The notes beneath the pieces are model-generated. The model was not told the DNA's origin and ran no database searches. It was given only the letters and a program-made list of their open reading frames with translations. A program made the position numbers and the translations under genes. From Silene latifolia (lineage: Eukaryota; Streptophyta; Magnoliopsida; Caryophyllales; Caryophyllaceae), in NCBI RefSeq assembly GCF_048544455.1, contig NC_133538.1:6664658-6728657 (forward strand): a stretch of DNA of 64,000 nucleotides, written 5' to 3'. Below are positions 44,777 through 54,675 of the stretch, piece after piece (within the stretch, counting starts at the first letter, position 1; each line of letters opens with the position of its first letter).

Positions 44777-46253
44777 ATGAGCGTTTGTAGTTTTGCAAAA
44801 ACGCAAAATGAGACCGACGAGGTGTATAGATACTACTTTGTTGGAGGATTTGGTGATAGAGACGGATGTCCGTCACATTTTTGAGACTTTGGGCCTTATT
44901 GGGTTGTATAGGCTGAGGAAACACTCTTATCCTTTTCTTACCTTGGAGTTTATGAGCTCCTTTAGCTATGACCCAGGGGGCCCAGGACCGTTAGTTTAGG
45001 TTGATGAACACCGTTTTTACGTTGACTATGGATCTGTTTGCGTCTCACCTTGGGTTGGCCAAGCCTCCCAAGGATTCTATCACTGATATTCCTGCTGAGT
45101 GCGGTGTCTGCCGCCTAATGCCTTGTCTGACTGGAAAGCCAGCTCCTACCTTAAGTAACATGTTAATTAATGACGTTCAGCATGTTACCTTGAGGGTCTT
45201 TCTCCGTTCTCTTTCGAACCTCCTTTATGATAGACCGGATATCAGTAAACTGAATAATCATGAGGTGTTGCTTCTAATCTCTTACCTCAACCCGGAGCGG
45301 GCCAGGAAAGTGGTCTTTAATGCTCCTTCCATGGTTTGTGCTGCCCTTGCCTTGATGGCTACTGCCTCTTCCCGGTACTTGAGTTGTGGCGCTATCGCCA
45401 CTCGGTTAGCTGAAAGCTAACCTCTTTTGAGGCTTCTTCTGAGTACGTGCCTCTAGCTACCCCAGTGCCCACTATGGATCGTGACTACTATCTCGACCTG
45501 AAATGGTTGAGAACTTTAGCTGACGGTAGCCTAGCTTGGAGGGTGTGGGGCATGAGTTGGATGAAGATTCCAGCTCCTGAGCATCTCCCACCGACGGAGC
45601 CCTTAGAGCCGGCGGTAGTGACTGTGGACTCTGATGATGATGATGATGATGATGAGGAGGAGGAGGAGGAGGAGGAGGAGGGTGTTGATAGACCCCGCCA
45701 GCTGCAGACCTACCTCATCGACGACACGATTCTCGAGGTGATGCCAGAGCCGAAGAAGGGCGAGAATACGGCGGTTGTGGTGGTGGAGAGGCCTAGGTTG
45801 GGGAGAGGACCCCGTCGAGTGAGGGAGAGGACCTCGGAGACTAGGCCACGGCCGGTAGCACCACAGCAGCAGCAGCATCCTTTTCCGTGCTACCCTTACC
45901 TCGACACCCCGGAGACGCGATCCAGCAACTTGGCGGAGAGAGTGTCATCTACTTTGACACTCAGGAACATGCACGAGATGGCGTACACTCAGGAGATAGG
46001 GACCGAGGGACCGCATCCGGTTTGGTGGAGTGGAGTTGGGGACTACACAGGGGTTTTCCACTCCTACGGGGTGGATCAGTCGACGTGGGGGACACCTCAG
46101 TCCTTTGCCTACGGTGTCTTGACCCCATGGTACGTGAGTCCGGGAGCCGGAGCAGGAGTAGATGCGGGGATTGGGTCAACGGGAGCGGGTACTTCTGGAG
46201 GTGGTGGTGATGATGAGGTGATAGTAGAGCAGCAGCAGCAGCAGCAGGAGTGA
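44777..46253 (+). pseudogene. Athila ORF1-like protein gene of element B, frameshifted
   Basis: Three overlapping open segments join into one protein of roughly 480 residues with shifts after the start (near 44790), near 44995 and near 45420. The first part has MRPTRCIDTTLLEDL, FETLGLIGLYRL and LTLEFMSSFSYD; the second has TVFTLTMDLFASHLGL, VTLRVFLRSLSNLLYDR and LLISYLNPERARKVVF, then a small/hydrophobic helix. This order matches the Arabidopsis retrotransposon ORF-1 family (found in Athila), though that identification is from memory of the family and unproven. The C-terminal third has a run of Asp then Glu (45630-45680), an Arg/Pro-rich patch, Tyr/Trp/Gly-rich sequence and a Gln-rich tail. 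No zinc knuckle or protease. Function of the family is unknown; a gag-like role is possible. Confidence 0.6.
45627..45680 (+). repeat. (GAT)n(GAG)n coding microsatellite
   Basis: About seven GAT units followed by about nine GAG units, encoding an acidic run in the element B ORF. Its complement yields a false Ile/Leu-rich frame on the minus strand. Confidence 0.9.
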
Positions 46254-46499
46254 TGCTCCTTGTTTTATCTTTCTTTATGGTCGTTGGTTTTAGATGTTGG
46301 TAGCATTGTTAGATGTTGGTAGTTGTTTTCGTTGAGACTTGGTTTATGGACTTGTATTGTTGGCCATAAGGCCGGATTTGATATTTTGACCTTGTTGCAG
46401 GATGTTGGGAGTCGGGGAGTCATCCCGACTCGAGTTATATGACGACTATGTATATGTATGTTGATTTATGGCAAATTTTATAAGGCAACTTGTCCTGTA

Positions 46500-46652
46500 G
46501 GTACTCGACAGAGTACCCCGTACTCTATCGAGTAGCTGCAGGAAAGAGGGATAAAAAGCATTCTGATCTTTGGGCTACTCGATCGAGTAGCCAAGACACT
46601 CGATCGAGTAGCATGGCACTCGATCGAGTACCACTACATACTCGATCGAATA
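46500..46652. repeat. Dyad-module array downstream of the element B ORF
   Basis: Six copies: TACTCGACAGAGTA, TACTCTATCGAGTA, TACTCGATCGAGTA, two CACTCGATCGAGTA and TACTCGATCGAATA. With the array at 43371-43550 it brackets the ORF. Confidence 0.88.
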
Positions 46653-47707
46653 GCACTGTTACAGGAGGTTTTCGAAAATTAAAAGTGTGCAATTTTTTTA
46701 TAATTGCAAGTTCGATGTTTAATGTAGTTATTAGTGCGTAGTAACACCTATGAACCGTTAATTTCATATGTTGGACATCAAGTTTCGGTTTTATATGCAT
46801 ATCTGTAAAAAGTAGTGAAGTGGTGACGGTCTCTTGTTGTTTTAATATTAAATATGCCATATTTCTATTGCTCCATTGAAGTTACATCTCTTCATACGTT
46901 TGTGCATACGATATTAGCGTGCTTTATCGACGGCGGCTAGTTATTTCGGTGGTTTGTGCATGATTTATAATTTAACGAGAATATGCCTAGCGAGTAATGT
47001 CCATAATAAATAATATGTTTCTAATTCATGTTATGAAGCAAGTAATAGGTAATATGTCTTGTAATTTTTGGTGGTGAACTTCGGGGACGAAGTTCCTTTT
47101 TAGAGGGGAAGAGTAATGTCGCAAAATAAAAAGGCTAATTTTGAAGTTATGCTGTTGTTCGTTTATAATGTTTTGTTGTTTAATTACAAAATTTTATAGT
47201 ACTTTGATCACATTACATATATGAAGTGTAAGTAGTTACTTTAGTTCATCAAAGTGAATGTGATTGTATGTTTTAAAGGACAGTCATAAGGAGATAGTTG
47301 TGGTGCAATGTGGCGTAATAGAATCGCGTTGTTAAGTAACATGGTGGTATTAGTTGTGCGGTATGAAGTTGACAGGAGATATGTTTCGGGTTGATAGTTG
47401 TTATCATATGATGGGTGATGGTTGTTTGTGCTGATTTGTATTGCGAGATTGATATTTTATATATGATAGTTTGTAAGAGTAGAGGTATACATATAGAGTG
47501 ACAGTTGATGATGACAATGTTTACATGATAGTTGTAAGAGTCGGTTTGAATAGAACGTTAGACGGTGATGATGATGACATGGGGGGTGGTATTTCCGGGG
47601 AGTAATGACTTGAGTAGGAAGAATGGTGATGTCGTGTTTTCCGTGTCTTGTGTGTTGAGATAGGTGAGTTGAACTTCGGGGACGAAGTTCTTTTAAGGGG
47701 GGAAGAC
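46653..47707 (+). other. Element B 3' internal region with two polypurine units
   Basis: First hairpin and purine tract at about 47085-47116 (GAACTTCGGGGACGAAGTTC, then TTTTTAGAGGGGAAGAG and TAATGTCGC); second at 47671-47707 (same hairpin, then TTTTAAGGGGGGAAGAC) next to the 3' LTR. No gene. Confidence 0.7.
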
Positions 47708-48968
47708 TGTAATACCCGCCCTTTTAGAGACCCTTTGACCAGCGTTGACTGACCTTGGGAGCGGGAATAGTCTTAGAAATGCGTGCCAAAACTATCTTGG
47801 GTTACGTGTTAAGAGTGGTACTCGATAGAGTAGAGGCTACTCGATCGAGTAGCTAGGTTACTCGATCGAGTAGGGTGCCACTCGATCGAGTATGTTGGGT
47901 ACTCGATCGAGTACCGAGTTTTCAGCGAGGGTTTTATATCGCGTTTGGTTATATCCGCAAATCATTTCCGCCACTTTCCTTCTATCCTTCAGTCGCCTCT
48001 TTCCCTTCCCTTCACCATGAAACCTCCATGGAAGCCTTTTGAAGATCCTTGTGCCTTAGGAGAGCGTCACTTGAGTCGGGTAGCGGTCTTTTGCCGGGTT
48101 TCTCCTTATAGGTATGTCATAATCATCATCCGTATCCTCATCTTTGCAGTTAGGGTTTGCTTGGTAGTAATAGATGTTGTATTGTGGTTATAGGCATTGC
48201 TTGATTGCTGGATATGTTGTATGTCGGCATGGAATGGTTGCAGTTGCTTAAAGGTAGGTTCGCCTACTCAGTTTCTGTAGATAGTCTAGTGTGTCGGTTG
48301 TTGTGGTTGTATTGTGATTGCTTAATATCGTATTTGTATTGTGACGGTTGTGATTGTGGTTGTTGTCTTTGGTTCTCGAGATGCGTTCTCGGCTGAGTAG
48401 AGTCACTTGCGGGAGTGGCTTCACGCCCTAGTTTCGCCTCTTGTGGAACCCGCCACAGAAGGGATGTGCACATTAATGGACAGGGTTATCGCTCGATATG
48501 ATGAGCGGGGCTTAGGTGGGAACGGCTGCGGTCCCCCACTGGCAGGGCTGGTCCAGTGGACAGTCAGTGACAGAGGTTGGTTGGATTAGTGTGATTGTGT
48601 GTGTGTTTGATAGCGTTGTATTGTGTTGATAGTTGTATTGTTATTGTCGTATCTTATCTCAGTACTGACCTTGTGTGGTTGTTTGTTTGTTATGTGTCTG
48701 CCGTGATCCCTTATGGTGAGCAGTCGGTCTTAGCAGGTGTTGATGTTGTTGATAGGCAGCGTCCGGGCGAGGATGAGTCTTCACGAGATTCGATAGCTTT
48801 AGAGTGTAGCTTTGAGTTGTATCTTTATATTGTTTGTTGGTTTAAATCACTTGTAATATAACATAATAGTTCTCTTATCGACATTTGATAATTACTATCC
48901 TCGGGCAACCGAGATGGTAATGCCCTTATATGCTAAGGAAGGCCTAGTTAAGGCTCCTATAAATATGA
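47708..48968 (+). repeat. 3' LTR of element B
   Basis: 1261 bases, very close to the 5' LTR; dyads at 47819-47914. Confidence 0.92.
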
Positions 48969-49470
48969 GGGTGTTACAACGGTTGCGGTCCCCCACTGGC
49001 AGGGCTGGTCCAGTGGACAGTCGGTGATTGAGATTGATCGGACTGGTGTGATTGTGTGTGTGTGACGGTGTGAATATCTGTTTAACGTATTGTGGATATA
49101 AATATAGATTGTGTGATTAGTACTGACCCCATGTTGTTGTTTGTAAAACCTGCGGTGATCCATTCGGGGATGGTGAGCAGTAATTGAGCAGGTTTGAGTT
49201 GAGTACTGGGATAGCTGGGATGTGCCACCGTCTGACGATAGAAGTCTTCTGCTAGTTTTATAACATTTCAGTTAATTCAGTAGACAGTTGGTTTTGAGAA
49301 CATGTATCGTATTTTGGTATTTGGTTTCAGTGGTAACCTTTCACTAAACTTATATTATTTAAAGTTGTTTCGTTATTGTCTTATGAATATCATGCCTCGG
49401 GTAACCGAGATGGTGGCATCCTTATACCTGAGTGGTCCTGGTAAGGCACTTGGAGTATGGAGGTGTTACA
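48969..49470 (+). repeat. 3' LTR of element A, right part
   Basis: Continues A's LTR from the ACGG(C/T) target to GGAGGTGTTACA, and is followed by ATATC. A short deletion against the 5' LTR is visible near 49247 (loss of CACTGTAGCTTTG-like sequence). Confidence 0.92.
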
Positions 49471-49506
49471 ATATCTGGGACTCATATTTGACCTCTTCGA
49501 TTGCAG

Positions 49507-49569
49507 GGATGCGCTAGTCGTCTTATTAAATTTACACTACATGAAGCTGATTGGAAAAGAAAAATGTGA
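49507..49569 (+). CDS. Candidate host gene, last exon
   Basis: Acceptor CCTCTTCGATTGCAG at 49492-49506 followed by 20 codons in phase 0 (GCASRLIKFTLHEADWKRKM) and a TGA. It begins 32 bases right of the element A target duplication, so element A would lie at the very end of a huge intron. Supports the same small gene as exons 1-3, but only by phase and splice signals. Confidence 0.3.
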   Translation, partial: GCASRLIKFTLHEADWKRKM

Positions 49570-50400
49570 TACTCGGATCTTTAAGAATACAAGTGAGGTG
49601 GCATTATTCATGTTAGTTTCTTATTTCTTTTAGTTTCTATGTTGAACTTAAGTAATATGTGAACTTCAATTGTAATTGTCTTTGCATGTTAGTTCTGAGA
49701 GTAAGTGTCATTGTCTTTTGTTCACCTAGACATTCCTTTCATGAAAAACGGCATGATACTTGCAGAGTTGCAGCAACGCGTTTGAAAATTGGAAGTTTGT
49801 TGTGCAGTTTAATCTACAAGGTTTATAGGGAGGAGGTAGGTTGTACTGTCGTTGATAGGAGGATTTATTGATCTTACATTATAATGAGTTTAGAGGAGGA
49901 GGTTGGAGGAGGAGATTGAGTCCGAGAAACGCCCCTGCCCCTGCTAGCCCCCTAGCTCCACCCCTTTGCAATATATTCAGCGGTACATCCGACAAAACTG
50001 TCTTAGTCTGAACTAAGTTGACTCGATCTAAAACTACCCGACGATGACCCGGAACGACCTCACATACTTATTTAGAGTTAAATTTGATCTCTACATATAA
50101 AAGAACAAAAAATAGTCGAAATAGACCTACATGTTCACATATCCCGGCCAATCATTGACTTACATTTGACCTGCACTCAAAATGACTCGACATTAGAGCA
50201 CCAAATATAGACATGACCTTATCTCATACTCAGTGAGTTGCTTGTCATGTCTGTTAGTAGTCAGCTGTAAACTCCATGTTTTACGGAGTCTGGTTCTAAT
50301 TTCAGTATGTTTTCTGATATGAGTACTATGTTGTAACTCTTAAGTTGGTGATGTTAGTCTATTATTTCAAGTGCATAAATCTATATTGGCGTGGAAACAG
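49570..50400 (+). other. Host DNA without a recognised gene
   Basis: AT-rich; possible 3' untranslated sequence of the candidate gene. No element termini seen. Confidence 0.35.
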
Positions 50401-50401
50401 C

Positions 50402-50610
50402 AGGTACTCTTATTATACGCGGTGTTCATGTTGTTATGGTGGTGGGGAAATGCCAGTGCCGGCACTATGGTTAAAGAGAAAATACTTGAAGAAATCCCAG
50501 CTGCTAAAATTGATATGATGGAGTTGGATCTCAGCTCACTAGCATCAATAAAGAATATTACATCCGAATATAAATCATTGACCTTACCTCACAACCTTCT
50601 CATGTCAGTA
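50402..50610 (+). pseudogene. TIC32-like short-chain dehydrogenase, single exon fragment
   Basis: After an intron-like acceptor (GGAAACAGCAG) the sequence matches the segment of plant TIC32-type SDR proteins that follows the glycine-rich NAD-binding loop: RGVHVVM in one frame, then MVKEKILEEIPAAKIDMMEL, DLSSLASI, SEYKSL and LPHNLL in another. A frameshift near 50445 separates them. The NNAG motif that should follow is missing: the frame ends LLMSVW and a stop. The Rossmann start, catalytic YxxxK and C-terminus are absent in the vicinity. It is therefore a decayed duplicated exon. Confidence 0.65.
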
Positions 50611-50860
50611 TGGTGATCTAAATGAACCCGTTCCGTATTTTAACTGCAACTCTGCTAGGGCAATAAAGACATTTTAAATCAAAAAAATTGCCAAATTAAG
50701 AGGTGGGCCAATTTTGTTGAAATTGGACGCGAAGGAAAAGGGGTAATTTAAGCGTGTAGGGGGTAGTAGTATTTATTTCAGCATATCCATAAAGATGTTT
50801 GTACACAACATTTTCTGCCTTACTTGGCCATAAATATCATCTTGTGATATTGGTTCTTTC

Positions 50861-51040
50861 GGAAATTGTGAATCATTATCAAGTTTTAAAAAGTTAGTAA
50901 AGCCCAAGGTTATTGTTTCGGAAATTGTGAATCATTATCAAGTTAAAAAAAGTTAGTAAAGCTTTCATATTGGTTAGGGAATCTGAAAGAACTTTAAGCA
51001 CTTTGAAATTGTGAATCATTATCAAGTTTTAGGCGAAGTT
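50861..51040 (+). repeat. Diverged triplicate of about 60 bases
   Basis: GGAAATTGTGAATCATTATC begins at 50861 and 50920 and recurs, less the first base, near 51005, followed by AAGTT(TT)AAAAAGTTAGTAAAGC in the first two copies. Confidence 0.8.
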
Positions 51041-51557
51041 AATGTTGGCTTAAACCTCTGCCTACCTGTCTGTTGGATTTTATGACTGAAGTTTCACAAT
51101 TCTTCTCCTCATGCCTATGCAACTGAGCTAAAGAAGATCAGGAAGACTAAGAAGCGTCAATTAAATCACTTTTTGGTATGTTTAAACGTCTTATTTTTCT
51201 AAAGTTGTGTTTGTTTTACTCTTTTACTCTGCCCAAATTTCATGCTCATGCTCTGATGATTATGGAGTCATGTTAAATCGTCTTGACATGAAATTTACAG
51301 TAGATATTGAAACTTTGGGGTTACTCAACATAAGAGATACGAAGTACATTATATGCTTTTACGGTTAGACTAGAATAGAAGACCAGTTAGACTAGACTTG
51401 AATATAGAGAGATCAAACGATAAATAAGCGTAGGAGATGGAAAGGGGGAAGGAAAAGGAAATGGGTGTAATAAGTGAACAAGAGGGAGATGAGGTCTAAA
51501 TAAAAGTGTGGGAGATGGATAGGTATGGAGGAAAAGGAAATTGAGTGAATATGTAGC

Positions 51558-51628
<71 letters not shown>

Positions 51629-52676
51629 GAGGAAAGGTGAGAGGAAGGGAAATCATGAAATACGGAACAAGTAATTATGAGTTAGCACGGTGAAATATGT
51701 TAGATACAAGATATTAGGAGTTAGCACGGTGAAAACTAGACATTTATGTCAAAGAATAAGTTACCCGGTTCAAATTTGACGTGTTTATAGTCCTTTTGGT
51801 GAGGACCTGGTGTTTGAAGTCCTTTTTTTTGGTAAACAACTCAAAAACTTTTTAAGGTGACTGTCTCGGGGAAAATGGGGGCTACAACATTGGTGAGGTC
51901 AATTACTTGTTCCAATAAGTGAAATACTCAAGCTTTAGATTAAATTTTGAGTAAATATTCTTCGCCTCACTATTTTTCCCAATAGTGTTAGAGGGAAAGA
52001 AAGAGTGGCAAGCAGCAAGTTGTCCGCAATAAAAGAACACACACAAGAGCCAACGAGAGGAGAAGAAGATAGCGAGTTTATCATTTTATAGCCTAATTTT
52101 TATTTGCTTATGAATAATTGAGATTATATGATATCCTAAATGATTGCATGATAAGAAGGATCTTTATTAGTTATTTCAAGTTATCTTGGTGTGATGGTTT
52201 GTGACGCCTTCATGTTAGTGTTGTTGGGCAGGTGACTACAAAGACCAAGTAAAGAGAAAAGAGGAGGCAACAAAATGGGGAGACCGAAAGCCTGGAGATA
52301 GATGAGCTAGGCTTAGAAGTGTAGGCTTCTTTAGAGCAAGTAATTTAGTCTACTACAATCCCCTTACATTCCCGACGCTTTTATAGGCGTCGACCCATTT
52401 TTTCACCCCATACCCATTTTAATAATATAATAATTGATTTTTACTTCAAAACCGCTAGAACTCGTCTCCCTCGCTCTAATTTTATTTGCTAACCTAAAAA
52501 TATTCATTTCTCGCGCTTCCCCCAAAAAAAATCAAACCGCCCTTCCATTTCCATCCTAATTAATTAACTATTCAAAACCTAATTCATTCACCGCAGTGGT
52601 CATCGTCTCTCTCAATCACACTCATCAATCGTGCCTCTCGCTAATCGCCTTGACATCTGATTGAAGATTTTATTCG
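51041..52676 (+). other. Host DNA, no gene recognised
   Basis: AT-rich DNA holding the GA microsatellite and, at 52374-52398, a short perfect hairpin GACGCTTTTATAGGCGTC. From 52440 a CT-rich stretch leads into the possible exon at 52677. Confidence 0.35.
51561..51623 (+). repeat. (AG)n microsatellite
   Basis: About 31 uninterrupted AG units. Confidence 0.97.
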
Positions 52677-52770
52677 ATGTGCCTCACTCCTATCTTTGTA
52701 CAGTTTACGGAGGTCTCCGCAACCTCAGCAGCCGCAGTTTCATACACATTATCTCAACTTTATCATGGGG
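52677..52770 (+). CDS. Possible first exon of a truncated host gene
   Basis: A CT-rich leader (CATCGTCTCTCTCAATCACAC) precedes ATG; about 31 codons (MCLTPIFVQFTEVSATSAAA then VSYTLSQLYHG) end at a GGGG/GTAATC donor. No family recognised. Element G is inserted about 600 bases downstream, and no later exon was found. Confidence 0.22.
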
Positions 52771-53381
52771 GTAATCCCTTCTTTCAACACACTTTCCTGA
52801 ATTTATCACATGTTTTTTTAATTCTGTTTTGTTCATTTTATGTTGGTCGTTGTTCATGCTTGAATTCAGAACTATTTTAATTAGATCAAATTTTAAATTG
52901 AATGATTTGGTTTTGGTTACAAGATTAATGGGTATTAGTAGGCTTCAGAAATTCATGCTATTGTTTGTAGTTTGTGTTAGTATTACGGTTAGTGAGATTG
53001 AGATTGATTTCTCCTCCGTCTCGATCATTTGTTTACCTTTAATTAAAATTCCGCTGGCGATGAATAAAAAACAAATGATTTAGACGAAGTCATAAAAATG
53101 ATGAGTAATGGAATAGAAGAGTTTACAAATTATTAAAATGGTTTCTAGCCCTATGTAAATCGTCATCAGCTAAAAAGGTTATTAATCAAAACCAAAAAAC
53201 GCTTGTGTTTAATTTATTGATTTCTATAGTTGTTTCATGGTCGCAAGTCTTTGTGTATTCGTGATATCATAGGAGTAATATATAGGGTTATCTGTTTCAT
53301 ATTAGTTCTTTTGTTCAATTTTTTCTGAAGGTGTTTGACCAGCGATGAAATGGGTTACCGTGTTAGCTAGTTAGAAGTACT

Positions 53382-54659
53382 TGTTGGGAAATGTGTCCTC
53401 AACAATAGTGCGATCACATGATTTAAATATCATTATTAAATCTCATTTTAAGAATACATGTGGGATGTAATATTTTACAGTCAACTGGTCCACACATATC
53501 GGTAATGATTGGCTGACTAGAGTTTGACATTACTGTCGTGCGACGGTGGTGATCAGTTGATCCCCTTAGGTCATACCTATAGGGAAATACTCTTAATTGA
53601 TTATTTAATTAATCGTATACCGATACGAGCTGATTAAATTGCTTAAAATTGACGGATAATTTTGTGAGTATAATTTACGTATCTTATTGTAAATATGATT
53701 AAATAAGACACGGTCTAAGTAATCGAATTATTTTATTACTTGGATGAAATTATTGTTTACAGAAACAATTGAATCGGAATGAATAAATTATTATAAATAC
53801 AGAATGTTGTAGTTTATAATTCGGAAACATTTTTGGTACAAGTAATTATGATATTACTAAGTCGATTTTTGTATGTGACGTATTTTTAATAATACGTTGA
53901 TTTTTAATATGATAAAAATACATTACATTGTGACATGTCATGTAACATGTTACATGTGACAAATTTGACAAATGACAAAAATAAAATGGATTCTCCATTT
54001 TATGTCTAAAAACCGAAAATGAGAAGGGAGTGTAAGAGATGTATTGTGTTTTTATCTTGAGTGGAAAACACAATTATCATATCTAATTAGTAGCCTTGCA
54101 CACCTACTTTTTAGAGAAGAGCAAAAATGAAATGCATTGGGCATTCTACCCAAGGCAATTTCGGCCACTCCACATGAAAAGAGAAGTGAGCTTTTCTCTT
54201 TGATTTTTCATTCAATCTTCCCATCTAATTTTCTAGTGTAAGAAAATTCATCAAATGCTCTCTTCAATCTTATGAGATTTCTAGAGAAATAAATCACAAA
54301 ATTCCTCTTCTCTCAACCGAAATATGTGAGAGTACAAAAACATTTTGTGTCATATTTTTAAGTAAGACTAATTTTAATACTAGATCATATTATTTTAGTC
54401 TTTAAGATGTATTCCTTGGGTATATACTTTTGGGAGGGATTCTACTCTTGAATACTTGTTCTTCCATTTGGAAAGCTCAAGAACAAAAGAAAAGGAGATT
54501 TCTTTTGTGCCCATAAAACCGAAAACTACAATGTAAGAACATGATTTCTTCTCCTTTATTATATTGTTTGCATGCATAAAATCCACATTTAATTTTATGA
54601 CAAATTATTTTTGACATATATGAGTATGTTAGTATGTATATGAATCTACATTTCCTTCA
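53382..54659 (+). repeat. 5' LTR of element G
   Basis: About 1278 bases; a TTATAAATAC box near 53791 may be the promoter TATA. Minus-strand open frames (53846-54073 and its copy 61395-61622) are chance frames repeated in both LTRs. Confidence 0.85.
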
Positions 54660-54660
54660 A

Positions 54661-54675
54661 TCGGTATCAAGAGCC
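54661..54675 (+). other. Primer-binding site of element G
   Basis: TCGGTATCAAGAGCC, a copia variant of the initiator Met-tRNA site. Confidence 0.75.

Larger units (their letters stand above)
41112..48968 (+). mobile_element. Element B: Tekay-terminus non-autonomous retrotransposon carrying an Athila ORF1-like gene
   Basis: Inserted in the 3' LTR of A. LTRs of 1258 and 1261 bases are almost identical by eye. Target copies are ACGGC (41107-41111) and ACGGT (48969-48973); A's intact LTR has ACGGC, so the right copy changed by one transition. Primer site TGGTATCAGAGC and hairpin plus polypurine tract are as in A. The 5.3-kb interior has no Tekay pol but has a broken ORF related to the Athila ORF1 family. 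Confidence 0.92.
32572..49470 (+). mobile_element. Element A: Tekay-like non-autonomous LTR retrotransposon with two nested insertions
   Basis: Perfect target duplication ATATC at 32567-32571 and 49471-49475. The 5' LTR is 1347 bases; the 3' LTR is split by element B into 854 and 497 bases. Primer site, polypurine tract and termini are of Tekay/Del type. Without the CACTA and B insertions the element is about 7.2 kb, with 4.5 kb of internal sequence that has no recognisable gag or pol, so it is a large non-autonomous derivative of LARD type. Confidence 0.93.

Noticed and set aside
45603..45878. Minus-strand frame with Ile/Leu runs
   Set aside because: It is the shadow of the (GAT)n(GAG)n coding repeat on the plus strand.
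33164..48473. Repeated frames MCTSLLWR... in the LTRs of A and B
   Set aside because: The same 68-70 codon frame recurs because the LTRs share a block; it crosses the LTR centre, varies at its end and shows no protein signature.
51387..51656. 89-codon minus-strand frame rich in Ser/Leu
   Set aside because: It is the complement of the (AG)n microsatellite.
52374..52398. Hairpin GACGCTTTTATAGGCGTC as a transposon end
   Set aside because: No matching inverted end or target duplication was found nearby.
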